A stretch of 64,000 bases of DNA from UBA6912 sp041611095 (GCA_041611095.1 JBFINP010000002.1:62001-126000); one strand, 5' to 3'; counted from the first letter of the stretch, positions 25,158 to 34,359 are shown. The notes: generated from the sequence alone by a model not told the origin. Made by a program: numbers and translations.

Positions 25158-27677
25158 TCAGTCGTCTCCTCCGCCTCCGCCACCGCGGGGCGGCTCGCCC
25201 ACGAAGACCTGGATCACTCCGGACTCGGAGATCGGGGCGCCGACGGGGGGGTCGGTGCGGACGACGACGCCCCACAGCGCCTCGTTCTCGGTCTGCTGCC
25301 CGGCCACCGTCCAAGTGAGCGACGTGCCGCTGCTCGCGTTGTGAGCGGCGACGGCGTCACCCACCTGCTCGAGCTTGAGGCCGACCAAGTTCGGTACGGC
25401 CGGCGGGATTCCGGAGGAGACCCGCACCGTCACCGTCTTCCCCTGCGAGATCTGCGTGCCGGGGCTCGGGCTCTGGCCAAGGATGCGGCCCTCGGGCTCG
25501 GACGAGGCGACCTTGGCGAAAGAGGCGAAAAGGCCGGCCTTGTAGATGGCGTCTTTGGCTTCCTTCTGGCTCATCCCGCGAACGTCGGGAACCTCTGTCA
25601 GCGGTACCTGGAACCACGAGCTCGTGCCTTCGGGTTCGGCTGCGAAGTCTTCGACGGGAAGACCCTCGGTGATGTAGAGCATGAACTGCTTCCAGATCGG
25701 TGCGGTCAGCGTGCCGCCGAACGCCCTCGAGTAGTACTGCTCGGAGCCTGTCGGCTCGTTGAACACCGTGAAGTTGGTCAACTCGATCTGCGCATCGGGA
25801 TAGCCGGCCCACACCGCCGTCGTGTACTGCGGGATGAACCCCATGAACCACACGTCCTGGAAGTTCTGGGCGGTGCCCGTCTTGCCCGCCTGGGGACGGC
25901 CGATATTCGCCCGGGTCGCCGTTCCTTGGGACACGACCTTCTCCAGCGTGCGGACCACGGCGGCGCCCATCGTGCGGTCGTACACCTGCTCCCGCACGAC
26001 CTCGTGCTCGTAGACGATGTTGCCGTCGGTGTCCTCGATCTTCTCGATCAGGTAGGGCTCGACCTTCTCCCCGTAGTTGGCGATCGTCGAGTACGCGGCC
26101 GCCATCTCGAAAGGGCTCACCGACTGCGTGCCGAGGGCAATCGACAGCACCGGGTTGAGGGGAGATTCGATGCCGACGCGGTGGGCCATCTCCACGATGT
26201 TCTCCGGGCCGGTCGCCAGCGAAACCTGGGCGTACACGGTGTTGGTCGAGCTAAACGTGGCGCTCTCCAGGGTGCGGATACCGGAGCCCCCGCCGCCGGC
26301 GTTGCGCACCGTCCACACGTTGCCCTGCGGACTGCACGGGAAGCCGCACTCGATCCGCTGCGGCGACGTCTGGTCCCAATACGTGCCGAGCGTGATCGGC
26401 CAGCCCGCCTGGGCACCGTACTCGAGCGCGGCCAGCAGGGCGATCGGCTTGAACGCAGATCCGGCTTGACGACGACCCTTGGTCACCAGGTCGTAGGGGC
26501 GCTCGCCCGCCTCGACGTCGTCACCGAAATCGAGTCCGCTCGCCATGACCCGCAACGCACCCGTGCGATTGTCGATCATGGCGATGGCGCCGGTCGGTCC
26601 GCTGAGGTCCTGGAACCAGGCCCGCAGGATCCGATTCGCCTCGTCTTGCCACTCCTGGTTCACCGTGACGGTGACCTTGAGGCCGCCGCCGCCCTCACAC
26701 TCGGTGTCGTTGGCCGGGCACCCGAACAGCGCGGTCTTGCGCTCGGCGAAGGTGTCGCCGAGCCCGTACCTAGGGTCGTTGAGGAGCTCTTCGCGCGCCG
26801 CGATGATCACCTGCGGCGAGATCTCCTCGAACTCCTCGTGGGCGATCGGGCGAAGTGGCTCGGCCTTGGCGGCTTCGCCTGCCGCCTCGGTGATGAAACG
26901 ATGCTCCACCATCTGGTCGATGACGGCGTTGCGCGCACGGATCACGCGGTCGGGCTCGTCGCGAAGGTCATAGAAGGACGGGTTGCGGATGGGGACGACC
27001 ATGGCCGCGGCTTCTGCGATCGAGACGTCCTCGAGACCCTTGCCGAAGTACTCCTGCGCGGCAGCTTGGATGCCGTAGGCGTTGGCGCCGTAGAACACCG
27101 AGTTCATGTAGAACTCGAGGATCTGGTCCTTGGTGTATCGGCGCTCCATCTCGGCGGCGATGACCGCTTCGCAGATCTTGCGCTCCAGCGTCACCTCGTC
27201 GGTCAGGAAGTTCTTCTTGACGACCTGCTGGGTGATGGTGGAGCCACCCTGGAGGCCGCTGTCGCTGCGGGCATTCTCCACTGCAGCCCGCAGGATGCCC
27301 TTGAAGTCGATGCCCTCGTGGTCGTAGAAGTCGGCGTCCTCGGCGGCCAGCAACGCGTACTTCACCTTGTCCGGTACCTCGGTGATGCTGATCGGCTGAC
27401 TGTTTCGCTCGCTCAGCTTGCCGAGCAGGACGCCGTCGGTCGTGTACACCTCCGACAGCCGGGACAGGTCCGGAAACTCGAGCTGGTAGTCGTCCGGGTC
27501 GCAGATGTAGTTCGCCTCGAGATCCTGGGCCGTGCCGTACGCCGCGTTCGTCTCCAGGAACCCGAAGAGCCCGACGGTCGCGGCGCCGAGCAACATGATC
27601 ACGACGAGCAGCGCAAGCGACGGGAGGCGTCGCCCGCGACGGTCGCGGCGTTCGATGAGGTGGATGTTGGGATCCAT
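25158..27677 (-). CDS. Bifunctional class A penicillin-binding protein with PASTA domains
   Basis: Membrane-anchored peptidoglycan polymerase and cross-linker, 839 residues. A basic cytoplasmic tail and one membrane helix (about residues 18-42) come first. The glycosyltransferase domain (GT51) has AAEDADFYDHEGID with the catalytic Glu, then GGSTITQQVVKKNF. The transpeptidase domain has the SxxK nucleophile in GSAFK, SxN as SSTN, and KTGTA. Two PASTA domains follow (from about residue 690, PDVRGMSQKEAKDAIYKAG and PNLVGLKLEQVGDAV), and the tail is Gly/Asp-rich. PASTA domains bind muropeptides or beta-lactams. All catalytic motifs are intact. A TACAGT lies about 12 nt before the ATG on the minus strand. 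The mycobacterial PonA1/PonA2 type is the nearest comparison. Confidence 0.95.
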   Translation of the reverse strand: MDPNIHLIERRDRRGRRLPSLALLVVIMLLGAATVGLFGFLETNAAYGTAQDLEANYICDPDDYQLEFPDLSRLSEVYTTDGVLLGKLSERNSQPISITEVPDKVKYALLAAEDADFYDHEGIDFKGILRAAVENARSDSGLQGGSTITQQVVKKNFLTDEVTLERKICEAVIAAEMERRYTKDQILEFYMNSVFYGANAYGIQAAAQEYFGKGLEDVSIAEAAAMVVPIRNPSFYDLRDEPDRVIRARNAVIDQMVEHRFITEAAGEAAKAEPLRPIAHEEFEEISPQVIIAAREELLNDPRYGLGDTFAERKTALFGCPANDTECEGGGGLKVTVTVNQEWQDEANRILRAWFQDLSGPTGAIAMIDNRTGALRVMASGLDFGDDVEAGERPYDLVTKGRRQAGSAFKPIALLAALEYGAQAGWPITLGTYWDQTSPQRIECGFPCSPQGNVWTVRNAGGGGSGIRTLESATFSSTNTVYAQVSLATGPENIVEMAHRVGIESPLNPVLSIALGTQSVSPFEMAAAYSTIANYGEKVEPYLIEKIEDTDGNIVYEHEVVREQVYDRTMGAAVVRTLEKVVSQGTATRANIGRPQAGKTGTAQNFQDVWFMGFIPQYTTAVWAGYPDAQIELTNFTVFNEPTGSEQYYSRAFGGTLTAPIWKQFMLYITEGLPVEDFAAEPEGTSSWFQVPLTEVPDVRGMSQKEAKDAIYKAGLFASFAKVASSEPEGRILGQSPSPGTQISQGKTVTVRVSSGIPPAVPNLVGLKLEQVGDAVAAHNASSGTSLTWTVAGQQTENEALWGVVVRTDPPVGAPISESGVIQVFVGEPPRGGGGGGDD

Positions 27678-27763
27678 CGGGGTTTCCGGACTGTACGACG
27701 CCGCAGGTTGCGAGATAGTTCCCGGGGTACCATCGGCGCGGTCTCGCTTCGGGGATGATAGAG

Positions 27764-29356
27764 ATGTCTGGAGACAACGCCGAATACCGTCAGACCTCGA
27801 GTGGCGTCGAGGTGGGAGTGACGTACGACGCCGTGGCCCTCGAGGGCTGGGACCCCGCCACGAAGCTCGGCGAGCCGGGCGGCTACCCGTACACCCGCGG
27901 CCCGTACCCGACGATGTATCGCGGCCGGATGTGGACCATGCGCCAGTACGCCGGGTTCGGAACCGCCGAGGAGACCAACGAGCGGTTCACGGCCCTGCTG
28001 GCCGCCGGACAGACGGGGCTGTCCGTCGCCTTCGACCTCCCGACCCAGATGGGCTACGACTCGGACCATCCGATGGCGTCGGGTGAGGTGGGCAAGGTAG
28101 GCGTCGCCATCGACTCCCTGGCAGACATGCGACGTCTCTTCGACGGCATCCCGCTCGAGCGGGTGTCGACCTCGATGACCATCAACGCGACCGCTGCGCT
28201 GCTGCTCCTGCTCTACCAGCTCGTCGCCGAGGAACAGGGTGCACAGCCACCGGCGATTCGCGGCACCGTCCAGAACGACATCCTCAAGGAATACATAGCT
28301 CGCGGCACCTACATCTATCCGCCCGCGCCGTCGATGCGGCTCGTCACCGACCTCTTCGCTTACTGCGCAGCGGAGCTTCCCTCGTGGAACACGATCTCCA
28401 TCAGCGGGTATCACATCCGCGAGGCGGGATCGACGGCGGCCCAGGAGGTGGCCTTCACGCTGTCGAACGGGCTCGCCTACGTCGCCGCCGCCGTCGATGC
28501 GGGGCTTGATGTCGACGACTTCGCCCCGCGGCTCTCGTTCTTCTGGAACTCGCACAACCATCTCTTCGAGGAGGTCGCCAAGTTCCGAGCAGCCCGGCGG
28601 TTGTGGGCAACGCTGATGCGAGAGCGCGTAGGCGCACGCGACGAGGCGTCGTGGCGGATGCGGTTCCACACGCAGACGGCCGGATCGACGTTGACCGCGC
28701 AGCAGCCGCTGACGAACATGGTGCGCACCTCGTACCAGGCGCTCGCCGCGGTGCTTGGTGGGACGCAGTCGCTCCACACCAACTCCTTCGACGAGGCCCT
28801 CGGCCTGCCCACGAAAGAGGCGGCGACCTTGGCGCTTCGGACGCAGCAGATCCTCGCTTACGAGTCGGGCGTGCCCGACACCGTCGACCCGCTGGCCGGT
28901 TCGTACTACGTGGAGTCGTTGACGGACGCGATCGAAACGGAGGCGATGCGGCTCATCGCCCACATCGATCGTTTCGGCGGGGCGGTTGCCGCCATCGATC
29001 TCGGCTTCCCCCAGCGCGAGATCGAAGAAGCCGCCTACCGCGAGGCGTTGCGGCAGCAGAGCGGCGAATCCGTACTCGTCGGAGTCAACCGGTTTGCGAC
29101 CGGCGACGAGCTCCCGACCCCTGTCCTCACGGTCGACCCGGCGCTCGAGGAGGCGCAGGTGGCGCGCACTACGCAGGTCCGCGCAGACCGAGACGCCGAT
29201 GCGGTGGAGAAGGCCCTCGAGGCCGTGCGGAACGCAGCCACCGACAGCGGCAACCTCCTCTACCCGATGAAGGATGCGCTGGCGACGATGGCAACGGTCG
29301 GCGAGGTATCCGACGTGCTTCGTGGTGTGTTCGGTCGCCACCGACCGATGCGGTGA
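27764..29356 (+). CDS. Acyl-CoA mutase large subunit (methylmalonyl-CoA mutase type)
   Basis: Adenosylcobalamin-dependent mutase, catalytic subunit only (530 residues); it carries the TIM-barrel domain but not the B12-binding domain, which must come from a separate small subunit not in this window. The family's early motif PYPTMYRGRMWTMRQYAGF lies near residue 45, and SISGYHIREAGSTAAQEVAF marks the substrate loop. GTQSLHTNSFDEALGLPT is near residue 340. Methylmalonyl-CoA is the likeliest substrate given the carboxylase genes at 32.5-35.9 kb, but isobutyryl- or 2-hydroxyisobutyryl-CoA mutases look alike. The ATG at 27764 is preferred over 27755 because GGGGA lies 8 nt upstream. A TACCAT at 27728-27733 may be the -10 box. 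Confidence 0.9.
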   Translation: MSGDNAEYRQTSSGVEVGVTYDAVALEGWDPATKLGEPGGYPYTRGPYPTMYRGRMWTMRQYAGFGTAEETNERFTALLAAGQTGLSVAFDLPTQMGYDSDHPMASGEVGKVGVAIDSLADMRRLFDGIPLERVSTSMTINATAALLLLLYQLVAEEQGAQPPAIRGTVQNDILKEYIARGTYIYPPAPSMRLVTDLFAYCAAELPSWNTISISGYHIREAGSTAAQEVAFTLSNGLAYVAAAVDAGLDVDDFAPRLSFFWNSHNHLFEEVAKFRAARRLWATLMRERVGARDEASWRMRFHTQTAGSTLTAQQPLTNMVRTSYQALAAVLGGTQSLHTNSFDEALGLPTKEAATLALRTQQILAYESGVPDTVDPLAGSYYVESLTDAIETEAMRLIAHIDRFGGAVAAIDLGFPQREIEEAAYREALRQQSGESVLVGVNRFATGDELPTPVLTVDPALEEAQVARTTQVRADRDADAVEKALEAVRNAATDSGNLLYPMKDALATMATVGEVSDVLRGVFGRHRPMR

Positions 29357-29394
29357 GGCACGCCCCACGGCGGCGGCGCGGTTCCGGCGGTCCC

Positions 29395-29400
29395 TAGGCT
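29395..29400 (+). promoter_or_regulatory. -10 box for flavoprotein gene
   Basis: TAGGCT ends 7 nt before the ATG at 29408, with no Shine-Dalgarno sequence between, so a leaderless message is likely. It gives this gene its own promoter although the mutase stop is only 51 nt upstream. Confidence 0.45.
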
Positions 29401-29407
29401 GGTCGCC

Positions 29408-30775
29408 ATGGGCGACCAGGATCAGCGGCTTCGTTTTGTCATCGTGGGTGGCGGGCCCGCAGGCCATGCGGCGGCGACCGGCGCCGCCACTCTCGGCGCC
29501 AAGGTGACGGTTGTCGAGGATGCGATCGTTGGAGGGGCGGCGCACCTCTGGGACTGCATTCCCTCCAAGGCGATGGTGGCCAGCTCGATGCGCATCGCCG
29601 CCATTCGCAGCGCAGACCGCCTCGGCCTGAGCGACGCCGGCCAGGTCGACCTCGACATGGTGCGGCTCACCGACCGTCTCGATCACATCACCGGATCGCT
29701 CGCCAAGGGCTTCACGGACATGCTGCTGTCCCAGGGTGTCGACATCGTGATGGGCAGGGGGAGATTCGTCGGTCCGCACCGGGTGGAGGCCGAGACCGAG
29801 TCCGGGGTGGTGTCCTTGGACTTCGATGTGGCTCTGGTGTCCACGGGCTCACGGCCCTGGGTGCCCGACTGGGCTCCGGTCGATGGCGAGCGGGTGCTCA
29901 CGACGCGCCACGCGTATCACCTCGCCGAGCTTCCCGAGCACATCGTGATCGTCGGGTCGGGAGTGACCGGTGTCGAGATGGTGCACATCTTCTCGAGTCT
30001 CGGTTCCCAGGTCACGCTCCTCGTCAGCCGCCACCACGTGCTGCCGCATCGGGACGCCGAAGTGGCAACCGTGCTCGAGGAGGACTTCATCGAGCGCGGC
30101 GTTCGACTCCTCAAGGGGAGCAGGGCCTCATCGGTGAAGGTGACCGACGGCGGTGTCGAGGTGGCCACCGAGGACGGGCGCACCGTCGCGGGCTCCCACA
30201 TGCTGCTCGCCGTCGGGTCTGTTCCCAATACCGGCGGGCTCGGTCTCGAGGACGTGGGGGTGACCGTGGACCGCGGGTACGTCCCGGTCGACGAATGGCA
30301 ACGGACGTCGCTTCCCAACATCTACGCCGCGGGCGACGTCACAGGTCAAATGCCGCTGTCGTCGGTGGCGACGATGCAAGGGCGCAAGATCGCCCGGCAC
30401 CTGACGGGCCATGAGGTCACCCCGCTCGATCTCAACCGGGTCTCGCAGGCGGTATTCACGGAGCCCGAGATCGCCTCGGTGGGTCTCGAGGAGGTCGATG
30501 CTGCGGCGCTGGGGCGCAAGGTGAGGATCACCAAGGTCCCGTTCGCCGCAAACCCGCGCGCTCTGATCCAGGCCAACCCGCGCGGCTTCGCCAAGGTGAT
30601 CTCCGACCCTGCCACTCGAGTCGTCCTCGGGGGAACCGTGGTGGGCCATCACGCCAGCGAGCTGATAGCAACGATTGCTCTCGCCGTGCAGGCGCGGCTT
30701 CGTGTCGACACTCTGGTGGAGACGCTGATGGTGCATCCCTCGCTCGCGGAGAGCATTGCGGAGGCGGCCGAATGA
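29408..30775 (+). CDS. LpdA-like FAD/NAD(P) oxidoreductase lacking the redox disulfide
   Basis: A 455-residue flavoprotein with the fold of dihydrolipoamide dehydrogenase and mercuric reductase. FAD binding: VIVGGGPAGHAAATGA (residues about 11-26). NAD(P) binding: VIVGSGVTGVEMV (about 180-192). The second FAD contact is IYAAGDVTG. The usual CxxxxC pair is replaced: the loop reads GGAAHLWDCIPSK, so only the second Cys is left. Mycobacterial LpdA (Rv3303c) shares this loss and acts as a quinone reductase, so a similar NAD(P)H:quinone role is the best guess. The C-terminal dimer domain ends MVHPSLAESI. It cannot be the E3 of pyruvate dehydrogenase if the disulfide is required. Confidence 0.88.
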   Translation: MGDQDQRLRFVIVGGGPAGHAAATGAATLGAKVTVVEDAIVGGAAHLWDCIPSKAMVASSMRIAAIRSADRLGLSDAGQVDLDMVRLTDRLDHITGSLAKGFTDMLLSQGVDIVMGRGRFVGPHRVEAETESGVVSLDFDVALVSTGSRPWVPDWAPVDGERVLTTRHAYHLAELPEHIVIVGSGVTGVEMVHIFSSLGSQVTLLVSRHHVLPHRDAEVATVLEEDFIERGVRLLKGSRASSVKVTDGGVEVATEDGRTVAGSHMLLAVGSVPNTGGLGLEDVGVTVDRGYVPVDEWQRTSLPNIYAAGDVTGQMPLSSVATMQGRKIARHLTGHEVTPLDLNRVSQAVFTEPEIASVGLEEVDAAALGRKVRITKVPFAANPRALIQANPRGFAKVISDPATRVVLGGTVVGHHASELIATIALAVQARLRVDTLVETLMVHPSLAESIAEAAE

Positions 30776-31073
30776 GTCCGGCGCCGGCCCTCCTGACCCC
30801 AAAACGCCGTCCGCCCCGAGGCGTCCAAGCCAGGTAGAACTCGGACACCCCCGGGCGAGGGCGCTCTCTCCTGTGGGGGTGACGGTGGGGGGGCCGATCC
30901 CCAGGACCGGGAAGGGGGAATGGGCATCCCGGCGCTTGTCGTCACTCCGCTGCCAGTGCCGAGGGTGTGGGTGTGTAGTGGAGGTCCCTCGACCCTGTCA
31001 TGGCGTTGTTCGCCGCTGCCACCGTCGAGTTCTCGGTGCGACGCGATATGAGGCGATCGACCTAGGGAGAGTG

Positions 31074-31098
31074 TCGCTCGAAGCCAGGCTTCGAGCGA
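31074..31098 (+). repeat. Perfect 12-nt inverted repeat, one-nt spacer
   Basis: TCGCTCGAAGCC and its exact reverse complement GGCTTCGAGCGA are separated by a single A. As RNA it would form a long hairpin on either strand; as DNA it could be a dimeric protein site. A GTTTGTGT follows on the plus strand, too weak for a confident terminator. Confidence 0.8.
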
Positions 31099-31109
31099 GT
31101 TTGTGTCGT

Positions 31110-31130
31110 CGGCCTTCGGCCGCGTTCTTC
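31110..31130 (+). terminator. Possible weak intrinsic terminator
   Basis: CGGCC-TTC-GGCCG forms a short GC-rich stem with a tight loop, followed by CGTTCTTCTC. It is the only hairpin downstream of the flavoprotein gene with a T-rich tail. The tail is mixed rather than pure T, so this is tentative. Confidence 0.3.
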
Positions 31131-31159
31131 TCGGATCGCAGCGCGCTGGTCGCGCCGGG

Positions 31160-31190
31160 GTGAGGGGGAGATGCGGAGCTTCCCCCTCAC
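31160..31190 (+). repeat. Perfect 10-nt inverted repeat, 11-nt loop
   Basis: GTGAGGGGGA (31160-31169) and TCCCCCTCAC (31181-31190) are exact reverse complements around an 11-nt loop. The arms are G5 and C5 runs. The style is that of a repetitive extragenic palindrome. Only one copy was seen in this window. Confidence 0.8.
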
Positions 31191-31301
31191 CCTCCCCTTG
31201 GGCTCGCTTCGCATCGCCTTCCGAATGGCTCCGCTTCGGGGGAGCTGGTGGGACGGGCGTCAGCCCGGCCGAACTGAGGTGGCTTCGACGGTGCCGCTCG
31301 C

Positions 31302-32492
31302 TCACGCCGTCAGTTCCTTCTCCAATGGGGTGCGGAATCTAGGGATGATCCTGGTGTCTCCGAGCCAGGTCTCGAGGCGGTCCGCTTCCTGCTCGATTGC
31401 GTGGGCGGCAGACGTCCCGACGTCTTCGAGGAGCCGGTATGCGATCGCTCCGTCGCTCGTCTGCGCCCATCCGCCGACGATGCGGCCGTCGCTCCACACG
31501 GTCGGGCCGGCGTTGCCGTTACGGTCGAACAGAGCCGGCCCGTGGCCGCCCAGATACCAATGCCGATCCTTCCAGCCCATCACGGTGGGGTCGAGGCTCG
31601 GGAGCAGCGCCACCCACGGTTTCGTGCGTCGTTCGGCCGCCGTGTCGTCGGGGAAGACGAACCCCGCGCCATCGTCGAGCTGAACGGCGACTGCCCCGGC
31701 GGCCGCCAGCGTCTCTCGAGTCTTCCCGAGCGTCCAGCCGGTCCACCACCTGACGTCGGTGAGGGTGCCCGGGCCGAACGAGCCCAGCCAGCGGCGGACC
31801 AAGTCGACGCTGGCGTCACGCTCGTCGATGTCCTCGAGGGGCTCGCCGAGCCAGGTCTCAGTGGTCGCCCACCGGTACTGAGTCGAGAGCCACGTGCCGC
31901 GTGGGCGGCCGCGCAGGATGCGACCCGACGTTGCCAGTAGGAACAGCACCCGCGTCGACAGCCCGACGGTGGTCTCGTTGCGTTGACCGGCACCGACGGT
32001 GAGCTTGAGTGCGAGCTCGGGTACGTCTTCCTTGAGCTCCGCGGCCGTCGCCTCTCCTCGAGCCGTGAGCGCCGCAACCGTGCGATTCTCCACCCGGCGC
32101 AGCCACCGGGCCACATCCTCGGCGGGCGGCTGATCGGCGAGCCACCCGAGCAGCCGTCTCCGCTCCGGCGCGAGCATGGCTTTGGTGCACGCGTTGTCCA
32201 TCACTGCGGCCAGGTCGCGCGGCACCACGAACATCGTGCGCCGCATGCCGAGCATCCTGACCAGGGAGCGCCGTTCGTACAGAGCATCGGCGAGGTGCTC
32301 CGGGCGGAATCCTCCGACCCGGGCCCGTGCCGTCAGATACACCGTGGCCGGGTCGCTCGAATGTAGACCGACCATGGCGGCAGAGACGGCCTCGACGCCG
32401 GGCGCTCTTCGATCCAGGAAGTGACGGCGGCCAAGCCGTCGCCTGCGCTCGGAGCTGGAGATGCGGGTCACAGCGATGCGGGTCTCGCCCAT
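31302..32492 (-). CDS. Winged-helix DNA-binding protein of the AlkZ/YcaQ-like (HTH_42) family
   Basis: A 396-residue protein of the family that includes the DNA glycosylases AlkZ (Streptomyces) and YcaQ, which excise bulky or cross-linked bases. The N-terminal region carries AMVGLHSSDPATVYLTARAR (about residues 39-58), at the place where glycosylases have a catalytic Gln motif; here it is HSSDP. GMRRTMFVVP and WWTGWTLGKTRE are other family marks. Actinobacteria carry several paralogues, many without tested activity. Whether this one excises bases is unknown. The start is the ATG at 32492. It lies directly after the end of a long non-coding stretch and 22 nt downstream of the carboxylase stop in the other direction of reading. 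Confidence 0.82.
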   Translation of the reverse strand: MGETRIAVTRISSSERRRRLGRRHFLDRRAPGVEAVSAAMVGLHSSDPATVYLTARARVGGFRPEHLADALYERRSLVRMLGMRRTMFVVPRDLAAVMDNACTKAMLAPERRRLLGWLADQPPAEDVARWLRRVENRTVAALTARGEATAAELKEDVPELALKLTVGAGQRNETTVGLSTRVLFLLATSGRILRGRPRGTWLSTQYRWATTETWLGEPLEDIDERDASVDLVRRWLGSFGPGTLTDVRWWTGWTLGKTRETLAAAGAVAVQLDDGAGFVFPDDTAAERRTKPWVALLPSLDPTVMGWKDRHWYLGGHGPALFDRNGNAGPTVWSDGRIVGGWAQTSDGAIAYRLLEDVGTSAAHAIEQEADRLETWLGDTRIIPRFRTPLEKELTA

Positions 32493-32514
32493 GGAACCGA
32501 GTGGCCGGCCCCGG

Positions 32515-34260
32515 CTACTTGATGACCAACATCACGGCCCCGGCGGCAACTGTGTCGCCGGGTTGGATTCGGAGGTCCACGATGGCGCCGCCGATCGGAG
32601 CCTTGATCTCGTTCTCCATCTTCATCGCCTCGAGCACGCAGACCGGATCGCCGGCGGCCACGGTGGTCCCGGCGGGCTGGTGGACCTTGACGATCGTGCC
32701 TTGCATCGGTGCCGTGACCACGCCGGCGGTCTCCGACGTGCCGCTTCGCCGCTCGAGCTTCGGAGGGCGGCGTCGCGGCGCCAGCCTCTGGCTACCGGTC
32801 GCAGCCGGAGCCATGACCGGCGCCCAGTAGCGGATCGAGTAGCGGCGACCACCCACCTCCACGGTGATGGTCCGCTCCTCCCGCTCCTCGTCCTCGGGCA
32901 GGGTCGGAGCCGTGGCCGGCGTGAGGTCGCTGAAATCGAGCTTGTCCTCGACGAGCTTCGTGTAGTGGGTGCCGTCGCGGAACTCGTCGGTATCGAGGAT
33001 GCGGAGATGTGCGGGAATGGTCGTGGCTATGCCGGTGATCGTGTACGCCTCGAGTGCTCGGCGGCCTCGGGCCAGAGCCTCGCCGCGATCGCGGCCCCAC
33101 ACGACCAGCTTGGCGACCAGGTTGTCGTAGTACTGGCTGATGGCGGAGCCGGCGTGAGCCCCGGAGTCGACCCGGATCCCGAGCCCGCCGGGCTCGCGGT
33201 AGTCGACGATGGTGCCCGGGCTGGGCAGGAAACCGGTGCTGGGGTCCTCGGCGTTGATCCGGAACTCGATGGCGTGGCCTCGTACTTCGACGTCGTCGAA
33301 CGAGAGCGGTTCGCCGGCGGCGATGCGCAGCTGTTCCTTCACCAGGTCGATGCCGGTCACCATCTCGGTGATCGTGTGCTCGACCTGGATGCGCGTGTTC
33401 ATCTCGAGGAAGTAGAACCGGTCCCCGTGCAGGAGGAACTCGACCGTCCCAGCGTTGACGTACCCGGCGGCCTTGGCGACGCTGACGGCCGCTTGGCCGA
33501 GCGCCGCGCGCAAGTCGTCGGCCATGCGCACCGCCGGTGTCTCTTCGATGAGCTTCTGGTGGCGCCGCTGGATGGTGCAGTCGCGCTCACCCAGGAATAC
33601 GGTGCGGCCGTGCGTGTCGGCGATGATCTGTGCCTCGATGTGACGGGGCCGGTCGAGGTAGCGCTCCAGATAGACCTCGGGGTTGCGGAAGTAGGCGTCG
33701 GCCTCGCGCCGGGCCGATTCGAACGCAGCTGGTACCTCCTCGGGCCCGGCAACCACCTTGAGGCCCTTGCCGCCTCCGCCGTGGGCCGCCTTGATGGCGA
33801 CCGGGTAGCCGTGCTCTTTCCCGAATGCGATCACCTCGGCGATGTCCTGGGCGGGCTCGAGCGTCCCCGGCACGCCGGCCACCCCGGCCGCCTCGGCGGC
33901 GCGCCGGGATGCGATCTTGTCGCCCATCGTGGCGATCGCATCGGGGGGTGGGCCGACCCAGCTGATCCCGGCGTCGATGACCGCGCGTGCGAAGTTCGCA
34001 TTCTCGGCGAGGAACCCGTACCCAGGGTGAACGGCCCCGGCGTGCGACTCGCGCACGACCTCCATGATGCGCCGGATGTTGAGGTACGAGTCGGCGGCGG
34101 GGGCGGGCCCGATGTTCCACGCCTCGTCGGCAAGCACCACGTGAGCGGAGTCCCGGTCGAGCTCGGAGTACACCGCGATCGTGCGCAGACCCAACTCCTT
34201 GGCTGCGCGGATCGCTCGGACCGCGATCTCCCCTCGATTGGCGATGAGGACCGACTCCAT
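32515..34260 (-). CDS. Acetyl-/propionyl-CoA carboxylase alpha subunit (biotin carboxylase + BCCP)
   Basis: Carboxylates biotin with ATP and bicarbonate and carries it to the beta subunit. The 581-residue protein starts with the biotin carboxylase signature VLIANRGEIAVRAIRAAKEL. The ATP-grasp loop is HGGGGKGLKVV (about residues 162-172), and EMNTRIQVEHTITE marks the active site. A linker of about 80 residues leads to the biotinyl domain with the attachment motif EAMKMENEI, close to the C-terminus. Start at 34260: a TAGGAT -10 box lies 7 nt upstream, so the message seems leaderless. The beta subunit is just upstream (100 nt) and birA is divergent from that, so the module is self-contained. No AccE-like epsilon subunit was seen in the gap. 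Confidence 0.94.
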   Translation of the reverse strand: MESVLIANRGEIAVRAIRAAKELGLRTIAVYSELDRDSAHVVLADEAWNIGPAPAADSYLNIRRIMEVVRESHAGAVHPGYGFLAENANFARAVIDAGISWVGPPPDAIATMGDKIASRRAAEAAGVAGVPGTLEPAQDIAEVIAFGKEHGYPVAIKAAHGGGGKGLKVVAGPEEVPAAFESARREADAYFRNPEVYLERYLDRPRHIEAQIIADTHGRTVFLGERDCTIQRRHQKLIEETPAVRMADDLRAALGQAAVSVAKAAGYVNAGTVEFLLHGDRFYFLEMNTRIQVEHTITEMVTGIDLVKEQLRIAAGEPLSFDDVEVRGHAIEFRINAEDPSTGFLPSPGTIVDYREPGGLGIRVDSGAHAGSAISQYYDNLVAKLVVWGRDRGEALARGRRALEAYTITGIATTIPAHLRILDTDEFRDGTHYTKLVEDKLDFSDLTPATAPTLPEDEEREERTITVEVGGRRYSIRYWAPVMAPAATGSQRLAPRRRPPKLERRSGTSETAGVVTAPMQGTIVKVHQPAGTTVAAGDPVCVLEAMKMENEIKAPIGGAIVDLRIQPGDTVAAGAVMLVIK

Positions 34261-34267
34261 GCGCCGC

Positions 34268-34273
34268 ATCCTA
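34268..34273 (-). promoter_or_regulatory. -10 box for carboxylase alpha gene
   Basis: On the minus strand TAGGAT ends 7 nt before the ATG at 34260, in the 99-nt gap after the beta subunit. This indicates a separate leaderless transcript and excludes the in-frame upstream starts. Confidence 0.45.
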
Positions 34274-34359
34274 GAAGGCGGGGGTCCGGCGCTCCTCACC
34301 ACCCGCCGGTTCGTGGCAGCCCTCGGGTGTCGCGCCGTGCCGGAGCGGCCGGTGGTGCC

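Larger units (their letters stand above)
30776..31301 (+). other. Non-coding stretch with several inverted repeats
   Basis: About 525 nt between two convergent genes, the longest stretch here without any gene or gene remnant. It contains G-runs near 30874-30917 (several groups of five to seven G), a CACCCCC/GGGGGTG pair (30846-30852 and 30875-30881), and three compact hairpins listed separately. No frame looks like protein. It is unlike the few-nt gaps at most other convergent junctions in the window. Confidence 0.7.

Noticed and set aside
25341..27758. Long open frame of about 800 codons on the plus strand opposite the PBP gene
   Set aside because: It lies exactly antisense to a gene with all PBP motifs, has Arg/Leu/Val-skewed composition and no recognisable domain. 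Such frames arise from GC-rich third positions. The same reasoning removed long antisense frames opposite the carboxylase genes (32461-35202), the mutase (27599-29779) and the giant membrane protein (4750-7725).
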